A stretch of DNA of 18,383 bases. Origin: Alectoria sarmentosa (taxonomy: Eukaryota > Ascomycota > Lecanoromycetes > Lecanorales > Parmeliaceae). Location: NCBI GenBank assembly GCA_009733775.1, contig WOGZ01000507.1, positions 1 to 18,383 of the forward strand. The letters run 5' to 3'. The notes under the pieces are model-generated. The model worked only from the letters and a program-made list of their open reading frames with translations. It was not told the origin of the DNA and made no database searches. Within the stretch, counting starts at the first letter, position 1; every line of letters begins with the position of its first letter. Shown here in pieces: positions 8,911 to 18,298 of the stretch. A program made the translations under genes and the position numbers.

Positions 8911-8998
8911 GTCACTTTGGTGGAGTAGTTAACACGCGGCCCTGCTATAATGTTAGGCCATGCCTTCGTGCGCGTAGGTGCAAATCCTGCAGGTGACG
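8911..8998 (+). tRNA. tRNA-Ser(GCU)-like gene, possibly degenerate
   Basis: A cloverleaf can be drawn. The acceptor is GTCACTT (8911-8917) with AGGTGAC (8991-8997), 7 bp including one G-T pair, and G8998 as discriminator. The D-stem is GTG (8920-8922) with CAC (8933-8935), followed by G26 at 8936. The anticodon stem CGGCC (8937-8941)/GGCCA (8956-8960) gives 4 of 5 pairs around CTGCTA, anticodon GCU, plus about 7 extra bases after position 37 where tRNA introns sit. A serine-type longer variable region (8961-8973) follows. The T-arm is GTAGG/CCTGC with loop TGCAAAT. The A box fits TGGYNNARNNG. Oddities are G in place of T55 in the B box, loss of the G18-G19 pair (AG here), a weak variable arm and a very short intron. 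It could be functional but divergent, or a pseudogene. Confidence 0.55.
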
Positions 8999-9600
8999 AT
9001 TTCTGTTTAGCATTTTCAGCAATCTCCATACATGTTTATTACTTATCATTTCTTTCCATTGTTTACCATCGGTCATGGCCTTGTCTACAGCAGCATTATA
9101 GTCAGCAGCGATCCTGTGATGGTAGTGGTTGCCTTCGCCATCGTTAACTTCGGACTATGGCTGATCCTCTTAAAGTCAGCCAGATTGCTCTCTGTCAGAG
9201 TGAAGCTAGCCTATCGTTCATCACATATCACGACTCTACCTACTTTCATCATCTGGCGGTTGCTATATCGATGTTGAAGCTGGTCGGTTAATAACATTTC
9301 CTAATATAAGGGCAGTCCAGGCCAACCCGCCTACTACACGCTTGAGTATTGCACAATATGTCAACGTCCCAAGCCCCGGCGCTCATGTCTTGGTCCTCAG
9401 TCTCAAGACCACTCGAGATGGAGCTATCTGAAGAGGCCAAGGAGCCACCCTATTTTTTGGGTGGTGATATCCTTCAGGATCAAACGGATCAAACTGATCG
9501 AGCCCTGTATGACAATGGCCACGCCCGTATCTCGAGACGAATTCATAGGCGCTTAGTCCTCTGGCTTCATCTGGGCGCCTCAAATGGAAGCCACTGTTGA
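8999..9600. other. intergenic, no supported gene
   Basis: The nearest T run after the tRNA-like gene is TTTT near 9013, which could serve as a weak polymerase III terminator. A TATA-like TATAAGG near 9305 precedes an 80-codon plus frame starting near 9358. That frame has no recognisable domain and ends against the CorA-like pseudogene tail, so I do not call it. Confidence 0.45.
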
Positions 9601-11299
9601 TTAGAACGCGTCACCAATCACCAAACTGCCCCATCCAGTCTGTGTGTGCCCATGTTCCCGTAGCCATACGAGCATACCAATTCGCGTCCCTATCGCGAAC
9701 TGCGTTCTGGGATCATGACTCTTCCTGCGCCACCTCAGATAGCTATACCTCCTCCATAGAAACCACGACGCCCCAGTAATCGACAGAGCAACCATTGCAG
9801 TGGTAAGGAAGACCCATAGCTTTTTCCCGCTTCCATTGAGCTCGCTCCAGTTCATTCCAAATATTGAAGTTGCAAGATTGAGGGGGACGTAAGAAAAGGT
9901 GAGGATTGTGACCGCGATCCAGTCAACGTCGTGAACGTCGTTGCATGCTTTTCGCGCTTACAGATTTTGACTATGTTTTATTGGTCGACCGTGTCGAAAT
10001 TTGCGATCACGAGCAAGACTTACCTCGTTTTCCTTCCTCGATCTGACGATTTGAAACTCAAGGGACTTTTTTGATTCCTGTAATGCCAATTCTCCAACTT
10101 GGAGCTGCAGACAATCACGAACCTGTGCTTCCAATCGCCTTGCTTCCTGATGAGTGTTTTTGAGGTCTTTTTCGACCTTGAGTCAGGATTCGGTGTGCAG
10201 CCAATCAGTAAGATTGTTGGGAATGATCGTATCTGAGAAGATGGGTTGATTCATCCTTCAAATCTTCCACCATTGCCCGCAGCAGAAGACGGGTTTTTGG
10301 CAGGTCAAAGATGGCTTTATCCGTCTCGGCCTCACGCCAATCCGACAACGCAACTCTCTGCAGTTCAGAATATTCCCCACGAACGTTCTCCCAGAAACCG
10401 CGAATTCAGAATAAACTGAGATACAGCAAGGGAACCAGTGGTTTTAGAACCACATCCTTTCCGCCAACAGCTGGTTGTTCTACATTCTCAAGACTCCAAC
10501 TTAGAAGACGTGTACAGTTCGAATGCTCATATTACCTTGGATCCCCACCCTCCTCCCGTGGTCCTCGACCATTCTGAAGCGTATAGAACGGACAGGACCC
10601 AACAGCTGGGTACTGGAAGGGGAAGACATCACCAATCTCCTTCTCAATAGCGTTCGTCAATGTCGACTCCGATTCCATGCGAGCAACGAGATCGACGGGG
10701 ACTACATCTACGTTATGCAGTAGCGACAGTTCCACCGATCGTGATATACTTGGGATCAAGATGTCGCCAACTCTCATCACAAACGCTTCATAGAAACGCG
10801 GGTTAATTTTCAAAGCCAACCCAAGCGCATTTACCACATTCTGGTCAAGATAGCCGGCAGTGTTCCAGAGCACGATCTGGACAGCAACATCTGCCGGCGG
10901 TTGCCCGAGACTCGTGACAATTCTCGTGGCGGATGTACTGTCACAGCACGGAACCCCCCCGAGGGCTGAAGTTTTCGCCATTCAAAAGATCAAGTATGGT
11001 GATTCTGGCCTCTCGTTCGGTGTACCTATAGCCGCGAGCTGGGTCCAAGGGATGCAGTACCCTTTTCCAAGCGTGGACGTTGTGCCTTGTAGGCTTCCAG
11101 CTTAGTCGGCATAGGATGAATATCCTGTCTCAGCTTTCAAAATATCCCTAAGCTCGTCGGCTTCAGTTCGGTGGTGAGACTCTTCAGCTGACGACCTGTC
11201 AACGGGGGTTCTGGTTTCGGTGGGCTCTTCAGCGTTTCGCAGAGCAAAATGCTCATCATTCCCAATGGACATCCATGTTGGGAAGATCAAGTTGCTCAT
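9601..11299 (-). pseudogene. CorA-like membrane protein pseudogene
   Basis: Fungal CorA-like (Mg2+ transporter superfamily) proteins have a variable N-terminal half and two C-terminal membrane helices, the first ending in GMN. Here the reading starts at an ATG at 11299. It continues through family-like segments (RITILDLLNGENFSPR, then QPPADVAVQIVLWNTAG) and IRGFWENVRGEYSELQR. After these come a long acidic/basic helix and VTILTFSYVPLNLATS leading to IFGMNWSEL, the GMN signature, with a second helix (KKLWVFLTTAMVALSITGAS). The frame is broken. A TAA at 11104-11102 is followed by a change of frame and a change back near a C7 run (10954-10960). In-frame stops follow at 10534-10532 and 10408-10406. 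Another shift lies near 10225-10255, with a further TGA shortly after. A consensus GAG|GTAAGT donor survives near 10025. Splicing does not remove all the breaks, so I call it decayed. The channel role is known for the family only. Confidence 0.75.
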
Positions 11300-12315
11300 T
11301 ACTATCAATTGAAATCCAATGGGGGGGCTCTAAAAGCTCAATACTACCAAATTGCATCCGAACACGCAGTGTCACGTCGCTCATCGCTCTCAGTGGCCGA
11401 TATCCCATAGGAATGCATCATTAACCCTAACCCTTCCCAAAGACCGTTGCCTCGAGTATTCTCCCTGGGTCGTATATCTCACCGCCAAGAGAGGGAAGGG
11501 AATGTGCTGGGCACGAATGGGGGAAATAAAGTCGTAGTCATCCAATCGGCAGGGTACGCGCTTTCAATCATGCACAGAGAGAGAGAGCCGCGGCTTCAAA
11601 ATGCTTGGGTTTGGCGATGATGATGATTTGGTGGCCCGTTTCTTTCTTTCGTCATGCATGCATACCTGCATACATACCACTCTGCCTTTTTTTGGGGGGG
11701 GACTCGGTGTCTTGCTTGCTGTTGAGATTTTGTTTTGATCTCTGGGTCTGCAGTGGTTTTGTGAATACTGGATAGGTTGAGCTGAGGTTGGTTGTGATCT
11801 TTATCGGCGATACGGAGGAGGAGATGGGTGGAGGGGAAGGGGTTGGGAAAGGTGGATAGGTAGGTGGAATCATATTACGGGTTTTTTTTTTAAAAAAACA
11901 ATAGAAAGGGTTTAAAGGAGAGGCTAGGTAGGAGATGACGGGCCAGATGCATCGTTTCTTGTGTTGATTGATTGATTTGTACGTTATCGTATTTAATGTT
12001 AGACTTGGTTCTACGAATTAAATGATTGCATAGAGGGGAACGAATTGCCTTTTCTTAAACTACCTGCTTCTCGCGGGTCGATCCCGCCTTGTACAATCTC
12101 CTTGAGAATAAATGGAACTTTTCACCATTTTCTTTCTGCCAATCAAGAGACAATAGACAACGCTCTGTGCATCGTTCGCTACGGTCTGAGAAGATTCACA
12201 GAGATGAGAGCGTTTGCCAAGAGGGGTTGAAAAATCGATCGTTGGAGGCGGCGGAGAGTCATGGTCTGTTTGTCAGCTCTCGTGAGTGAGGCCCGGCCTT
12301 TTTGAACGAGCTAAT
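11300..12315. other. repeat-rich intergenic region
   Basis: Holds a short telomere-like AACCCTAACCC (11423-11433), a GA run (near 11576-11587), a G8 run (11694-11701) and a T10/A7 tract. The minus frame 11873-11652 is Pro/Ser-rich low complexity without a recognised domain. No gene is supported. Confidence 0.5.
11884..11900. repeat. T10-A7 tract
   Basis: Ten T followed by seven A form a perfect self-complementary core, rigid A/T DNA or a potential nucleosome-excluding element. It lies in the spacer between the CorA-like pseudogene and the candidate small gene. Confidence 0.85.
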
Positions 12316-12728
12316 TTATGGCATCGTTGGACGCAGATGATCTCGCGTAGTTCGGTCGAATCCCAGCGCGAGCTTCGCTAATAGTGTGTGTGTGTGCTCA
12401 GAGTCGGGTCGCGCGGTCTTGGCCATATTGCATCGTTCGGTCCACGAGCTGAGGTCTATGCTATATGAAGCTGTGAGGGAGGGGGGGGCGTTGGTGTAGT
12501 TCAAAGCGATTAGCCTGCGGAGTTACTCGAATATTTATTTCTCGCATCATCGGACTGGCTTGCTCGGTTGTAATTCAGGGCACGGTACTGGTTGAAAGGG
12601 TGAGGAGACGAAGTCGAAAGGGAGCCTGCTGAGATGGTCCTCGGTTTTGGAAGATGGCTTGTTGGTCTGCGAGAGTGTGGATGGTTTTTTGCGAAAGCGG
12701 CCGCTCTAGTGCGACTGGTTTCGTTCAT
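12316..12728 (-). CDS. candidate small two-exon gene, unknown function
   Basis: I propose exon 1 at 12728-12527, intron at 12526-12471 and exon 2 at 12470-12316. The intron is 56 nt, matching the sizes in the rds1-like gene, with GTAACT donor, GCTAATC branch-like site and CTCACAG acceptor. Splicing removes an in-frame stop and keeps the frame open for 51 more codons, giving 118 aa. The product is Ser/Arg/Pro-rich at first (HSRRPTSHLPKPRTISAG) and more ordinary later (LLAKLALGFDRTTRDHL). No signal peptide, membrane segment or known domain is visible. A TATAAAA lies directly against the ATG, too close to act for this start, so the true start may be elsewhere. A chance open frame remains quite possible. 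Confidence 0.25.
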
Positions 12729-14159
12729 TTTTTATAGGAGACGTCTGACGTCGGAAGGAGAGAAGATGGCAAAACGGATCTGTACTTAATGATGAGCCCG
12801 AGGGAACCAGTGTGAAGCCCGATGCGAGCAGCGAAGTTGGATTGTAAGCGGCAAGGTAGACGGGTGATCTCACGTCCAATCCTATTTGTGCTCGGCTACA
12901 ATAAGTTTGTGATGGGTCAACGCGCGTTGGTGGCACTGGTCACTGGCCTCGAAGCAACGCGCTTGCCGGAGCCATTTCCGCTGTAAGCTGACGTGTATCA
13001 CTCCGTACCTCGCTACGCATCAGCACAGAGCTAGGTTCGGAGACCATGAGTCCGCCTTGATCCTGGTGGAAGCCCTTTTGCAGGGAACAACGGAAATATG
13101 AGTGTCGTTAATGGGTCTGTCACAATTTAAAAGTCAGAATCTCGTTGTCAGTATCTCCGTCGTCGAGAATCGTTTCATCTCTTCACTTACCAACTGCCAC
13201 TTCTTTTGGTCGATACTCTACAGGCCAGCTTTGGCATCAAGTCTGGGCGTACTTAAGTGAGAGTGAAGCTCGCTGGGCATCATCTGTGCTCGGCTACCGT
13301 ATGCACTGGACAGCGCTGGCATCGACCTGACCGTAATCCAGAACGTGACCGGCTTCAGTGGGAAGAGATCTTTTGTACACCTGCACTGCCAATTCAAAGA
13401 CTGGAAGACACCTGCCTCATTGGGTCTAGCAACAAGATTAGTTCTAGCGTGCAGGACATGTGACTTGGAATGCATGATTGGCTATACACATTTGGAGGCA
13501 TCAAATACCCGACGGAAATTAGAGTTGAACATCAGCAGGTGATGCGTGTTTCATCAACACGTCGCAATCAGCCACCATCTCAAGATTGGGCCGGCATCCT
13601 CATGCCCCTATTCCCACGTTCCGGAAGAAGAAGTCTGCCCAATTCTGCAGCCTGCAGGCTCGGCTTGACGCTGGTCATCTGGCCTAGGTCGGCCAGCGAA
13701 TTCAACGAAACGGGACACGTTCCCGGCCCGGTGGGCTCTCTCCGATGCTACAGAGACAACCATAGGCTCTATGGTTATGCAAGTCGACATGAGGGCGCTA
13801 AGGTCAAGAGCCTTGGGGGCAGATTTGGAGTACCTTTTCCTTCAAGGGTCATCCGGATATGATGAGTTGTGATCTTGTAGAGTAATCGGGATTCGCATTG
13901 CTGGACTGCCCTCTAAGGGAGTGTGACTGTAGGGTAACATTCGTAGATGGCAAGGCTCCCCCTCATAAGAATTTAGACGTCCGAGCATTCCCTTCAACTT
14001 GATCACTCTGCTGTGGATGACCATGGAACATTTCAGGGGCGGGGAAATGAATGATGGGAGCGTCAAGTGCCAATACTCTCGCGTTTCATCTGCGCACCTG
14101 CGGCTTCGTGCAGGCAAAAGGGCGCTAAAACCTGCAGGTACAATCCGCGCTTAATCTTT
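12729..14159. other. intergenic, no supported gene
   Basis: Several medium open frames exist on both strands (for example 13470-13862 plus) but none shows a domain, conserved motif or joining splice sites. TGACGTC-like sites occur near 12741-12756. A perfect hairpin AACCATAG/CTATGGTT with a 3-base loop lies at 13758-13776. Confidence 0.45.
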
Positions 14160-14449
14160 CAAATCCCCTATCGATCCATTCCCCCACAAATATTGCACGC
14201 AAACTTCTTCACCTTTCCTCGTCCTCATCCTCACCACCACCCTCACCTTCACACTTCCAGTCTCTCATTACCAGAGCACTCGCTCGTTACCTTCCTTCCT
14301 TTATCTTCACACTCACGTTCTTTAATCTACATCTCATTCTCAGAAGCCCAGGCCGGCTTCGTACAGGTTAACAGACCATCTTCATCAGACCGACAACACA
14401 AACACAACTACCTACTTCACTTCATCAGAGCATCATCCTCTCCATCAAG
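14160..14449 (+). promoter_or_regulatory. CT-rich promoter and leader of the GH128-like gene
   Basis: The plus strand is strongly pyrimidine-rich from about 14195 to 14340, as in core promoters of well-expressed filamentous-fungal genes, and is followed by a leader rich in C and A up to the ATG. A CCCCT stress-element core lies near 14165. No canonical TATA box is obvious. Confidence 0.5.
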
Positions 14450-15877
14450 ATGAAGCTCAACTTTGCCGTCCTGCTTTTACCAGCAGCGTCCGCGTACAAC
14501 TACGCCTCTAGCCATCATCATCACAAATCTCATAGCAAATCTCACGTCTCTCGACTCGGCACCGCTCCCTATGGCTTCAGCAACGGTACCGCCACCTTCG
14601 GTAGCTCAGGACTCCTCACTGCACCCACTGGCTCTGTTGGTAAGACCATCTACTCCACTGTCGTTATCACAAACGATCCTCAGTACCGGACTATTATCGA
14701 GTCAGGACCAGCGTCTGCGAACGAGGCTGGTACTTCCCTTGCCTTTTCAAGTTCTTGTACGCAAGCCACGGTCACCGTGACTGAGAGCTCTACCGTCACC
14801 GTAATCGTCTCTGCTCCGGAGAGCGGGACAGCTAAGCCCGCGATCCCTACTCAAGCACCCGTGCCTATCCATGCACCCGTGCCTGTTCAAGCTGGCAATT
14901 CCTCCCCTGTCGAGTCCATCACTGCTACTCCCACAGAGGCGAGTTCCAGCTCACTGTTACCAGTAGTGAGTTCTGCCATCACACTCGCAGCTGTCGGTGC
15001 CGAGCCGAGCTCCAGCACGTCCTCTCCAGCTGCAGTTGACACTCCTGCAACTGTGGCCGCTGCTCCAGTCGTCGCGGCAACTTCCAGCACCTCAGCTGTC
15101 AAAGCTGCAGCAACGCCCGCAGCAGCTCCCGCCGCTGCTCCTGCCAACACCTCAAAGAGTGCCAAGCGAGGTATCATAGTTAGCGGCACCGACACCGACG
15201 CCATAACCGCAGCCTTTGCAAACACCAAAGTCTCCTGGCTCGGCAACTGGTACTCCGGACCTCCACCCAACTTCACCCCAGACATGGGCATGACCTATGT
15301 CCCTCAATTGTACAGCCCACACTACATTTCAGACGGATCATGGGCCAGCAACGCCAAGAAGGGTGTGGCTGAAGGCGACAAATACTTCATGAGCTTCGGA
15401 GAGCCGGCACATTCCGGCATGACCGCAGAAACAGCTGTCACGTACTGGATGCAGAACATGGAGCCATATGCCGCTCAGGGTGTGTCGCTCGGGACTCCAG
15501 GCAATCTCCAGAATCCAGTCGACTTCACGTGGCTCGGAAATTTCCTCGACTTGTGCGAGACCGCCGGCTGCACCATCGGCTTCGTATGTGTTCATTGGTT
15601 CTGGACTCCGGGTCCCAATGGTCAGCAAGATTTCAAAAACGCCGTCAATAAGGCTACCGCCTTGGCGAAGGGCAAGCCAGTCTGGGTCGACAATTTCGAA
15701 GCAACAGGCGATGGCGCCGGACAGATCGAGTTCTTGACCAACATCATTCCATGGTTGGAAGATAACGACTTGGTCGCGCGCTATGGGTACCTCGCCATCA
15801 ATCGCACACAAGGAGGCTTCCTGCCTGAGACAGGAAACGAGCTGTCAGACCTTGGCCAGTTCTACGCAACCTTTTGA
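14450..15877 (+). CDS. secreted GH128 (Asl1-type) glycoside hydrolase-like protein with altered active site
   Basis: Intronless, 475 aa, ATG in good context (CAAGATGA). A signal peptide (MKLNFAVLLLPAASA) is followed by a His-rich patch (SHHHHKSHSKSH, 21-32), a Ser/Thr/Ala/Pro-rich cell-wall-type linker with a TVTVTESSTVTV segment, and a Lys-Arg pair (239-240) that suits Kex2 cleavage just before the domain. Residues 241-475 match the Asl1/GH128 fold of fungal beta-1,3-glucan hydrolases: VSWLGNWYSG at the start, FMSFGEPAHSGMT around E318, and VCVHWFW. The usual acid/base motif Asn-Glu-Pro reads Gly-Glu-Pro. At the nucleophile strand, where relatives have Trp-x-Thr-Glu-Phe, this protein has W412-V-D-N415-F, with a Glu two residues later (E417). 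It may be a non-catalytic wall protein or use a shifted residue. The family call is from remembered motifs. Confidence 0.85.
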   Translation: MKLNFAVLLLPAASAYNYASSHHHHKSHSKSHVSRLGTAPYGFSNGTATFGSSGLLTAPTGSVGKTIYSTVVITNDPQYRTIIESGPASANEAGTSLAFSSSCTQATVTVTESSTVTVIVSAPESGTAKPAIPTQAPVPIHAPVPVQAGNSSPVESITATPTEASSSSLLPVVSSAITLAAVGAEPSSSTSSPAAVDTPATVAAAPVVAATSSTSAVKAAATPAAAPAAAPANTSKSAKRGIIVSGTDTDAITAAFANTKVSWLGNWYSGPPPNFTPDMGMTYVPQLYSPHYISDGSWASNAKKGVAEGDKYFMSFGEPAHSGMTAETAVTYWMQNMEPYAAQGVSLGTPGNLQNPVDFTWLGNFLDLCETAGCTIGFVCVHWFWTPGPNGQQDFKNAVNKATALAKGKPVWVDNFEATGDGAGQIEFLTNIIPWLEDNDLVARYGYLAINRTQGGFLPETGNELSDLGQFYATF

Positions 15878-17097
15878 GCAAGAGATGGGACACTAGGGGT
15901 TCTTTCTTCATTCATATGAAAAGGATGTCATTCAGTGTGATGTGCGACTGGCATTTTTCACCATTCGGCATGTAGGGCGATTTCGTGGAGAGGAGATTTT
16001 TTTCGATTCTTGCTTGTGGACTGGCTTCACCCAGACACTTTTTCAATTCTTGCGGATACTGAGACGAAGAAATGAAGCAGGCTGCATGTTGCATTTAGAT
16101 TCACTCACTTACAGTTCTTACCTTATTCGACCAAGCTTCTATATTGCGCTTTTTAAACACATGCAATGGTGACATATTGCCCCCTTTGTGACCATCAAGG
16201 CCATCATTCACTCCATCCCTTCTTCCTTCTTTCCCTTCTGTTCGGAACCTCGCTCATCAGTCAATGAGAGAAGCATAAAGGTCCTCGCGTCTCGCCTGTT
16301 CTTGCAACAGCAAGAGATCTTTTTGCAGTGATTTCAGTCCTCCCACCGAGAATCGCGTTGAAACAGGAAGAGCGAAAAAACGGAGGGCGTGCGCTCTAAA
16401 TAACATTTGCCCACCCCCATTCGAACCCTGAGGGCAGGGGTTAGGCGCTCCTTCAGGCTTGAACTCCTAGAGCTTTGCCGCACACTAGGGCCTGGAAATG
16501 GAATGCTGGTTGCGCGCGTACCCTAAAAGCTAAAAGGGGGAATCCTGACTCGCGACTCTCACGCGCGCTTCTCAGAAATGGGCGACGAAAGAACGAGGAT
16601 GGGGGTTTCTAACTTCAATTGATCTCTTCTCTTCTCTTGTTTGTTAGCTATTGATCATACCATCTATACTGTAGCATCGATGAGGATATGTCGTTCATTA
16701 TCAGAGATTATATCTACTTAAGGGGTGTTATTACTCGAGACGGATGTAGCTCTGGATCGCATACGAGCCGCGCACGCCTGCCTCCCTCCCTCACGCAAAC
16801 GGAGGGAGCATCGTGATCGCAACGATAATGCTACTTCTGGCAAGAGAGCGGATTAGGAAAAGCTTCCACCTCCCTTGTCGACTAAATTCCATTGATGGGA
16901 ACGAATGGTCGTGAGGACTGGTGGGTATCCAACAATGTCGTGCACACACACACACACACACCAGAATGTCCGAGCTATTGATTTTTTCGCGCTTTTCTTT
17001 GTTTCCTTTGCGCTTGATCGAGGAGGAGTAAGTCAATCTTGTTTGGGGTTTTTCGTATCATCTCTCCTTTTTTGGGGGAATAAGTATCTTGTCATGA
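15878..17097. other. intergenic, no supported gene
   Basis: The start should hold the 3' untranslated region of the GH128-like gene. Short open frames lack motifs. A T-arm-like TTCGAACC near 16422 has no matching tRNA arms. A CA repeat occurs at 16943. Nothing else is interpretable. Confidence 0.5.
16943..16960. repeat. (CA)9 microsatellite
   Basis: Nine perfect CA dinucleotides in spacer DNA. Confidence 0.9.
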
Positions 17098-17579
17098 TTA
17101 TTTTTGATTTTCTTTGGTGTTTTGTTCTTTTGCGCGCTCGAGCTCCCGGATGGAATCGTCGTTGTTGCTATGCGGGTATCGTGCCTTGAGCTTCTTCTTC
17201 TCCCTCCACCGCGCCATCGTCGCCTCATCCGCTTCACCGCATTGCCGGCGTTGTGTCAATATGTCTTTCGGATTGCTCGCTCAGAATAACATCAACATTC
17301 ATTTACATACCGACAACGAAGGAGCTCCTCATCGCGCATCTTGTCATTGGTCGATCTGGCATGGTCCTTCGACTTTCTTTGCTCTTTCAGGTCAGTATTT
17401 TCCAAAATGTAGAGGAGATCAACCTGGCCCAACATCTCGCCTTGGCGCATACGTCTTGTCAGTGTTGTTGCGCGCTCTTGGAACGGAACGGCTACAGTGA
17501 GGGAGAAAATGATCGCTAGAACAATTACGAGAACAAGGATTTTTTTGGCCGTTTCTCGGTCAGATGCCTCTTCTTTCTT
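17098..17579 (-). CDS. possible membrane-protein fragment, unknown, unresolved exons
   Basis: On the minus strand a frame open from about 17579 to beyond 17310 encodes a charged stretch (EEASDRETAKK), one hydrophobic helix (ILVLVIVLAIIFSLTVAVPF) and a charged helical tail (LGQVDLLYILENTDLKEQRK). A consensus donor GTATGT starts at 17310. Further on, a different frame encodes ATMARWREKKKLKARYPHS and a charged end, with a TAA at 17100-17098. The two segments look coding but I found no acceptor that joins them in frame with a normal intron length. There is no clear ATG at the start. It may be part of a larger or decayed gene; I recognise no family. Confidence 0.25.
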
Positions 17580-18298
17580 TATGGAATGTTACTCATCACA
17601 TCGAAGGGTACCTCCACGTCGCTAAGCCCGACGGCTTTCCGATGATCATGTCCCACCGTTGACAATCTTCCAGGAATGGAGCACATCAATCCAATTACGC
17701 CCGCAACGTATCTACACCCACCAGCAGAACCCCGCGTCCAGAGCCGAAAACCACCCCAGCGTGACCCTGCATCGCTTCAACCTCCAATCTCAATCGTGTA
17801 ATTTCCTAATGGCCGTTCACTTTCCACCGAGATACCACAACGCATAACGATCTTGCTACGCTCGGTCGGCAGCCGAAAGACCTTGACCCAGCGCTCATCC
17901 ACCTACAAAGTAGCAGCGCCCGTCTCCGCGCAATCGAGTAATGTTTCGGATCTGCTCGCCGTTGGAGATGCGAAGCCTCGATCCGTGCATAGCTCTTGGA
18001 TGACGCTTGGTCGACGATGGACCGGGGCTGCGAAGGTAGGTTGAATCGCATGGAATTTAGTTAGTCGAAGAATTTCCCTGCCAAGTGTTCTTGGGAAAAG
18101 TCTTTCCAGGCCTTGTCAACATTACGTTTGGTTTCTAGGGAAGAGGTTGCCTGCCTGTTGGGATTAGCAGGTGCTGGCTTTGGATTTTACTGGCAGTTGT
18201 GGTCGCCAGCCAAGCCTTCCTTCGAGTTCCTTCCACGGCGCTCAAGATTTGAGACTTCTCTTTGACGTTGACGCGAAACGCGTTTGCAAAGTGATCTG
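17580..18298. other. coding-like but unresolved region, strand uncertain
   Basis: Minus-strand readings include DHFANAFRVNVKEKSQILSA, NVDKAWKDFSQEHLAGKFF and WVKVFRLPTERSKIVMRCG, in frames that switch without clear introns. A competing plus-strand frame starts at an ATG at 17676 in good context. It runs to a donor-like AAG|GTAGGT at 18035/18036 with a single TAA at 17799. Only one strand can be the true coding one. Either this is the edge of a multi-exon gene or a pseudogene. Confidence 0.3.

Noticed and set aside
9349..9600. 80-codon plus-strand frame behind a TATA-like element
   Set aside because: No domain, signal or homologue recognised; it abuts the CorA-like pseudogene tail-to-tail and could easily be chance.
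13470..13862. 130-codon plus-strand frame
   Set aside because: No motif, no splice structure and no start context that stands out; composition looks random.
14887..15291. 134-codon minus-strand frame, Ala/Val-rich
   Set aside because: Mirror of the low-complexity Ser/Thr/Ala/Pro linker of the GH128-like gene.
15338..15811. 157-codon minus-strand frame
   Set aside because: Antisense to the GH128-like catalytic domain, which has clear family motifs.
16391..16490. tRNA-like T-loop (TTCGAACC) on either strand
   Set aside because: The flanking bases do not form a T-stem, and no acceptor, D or anticodon stem could be found.
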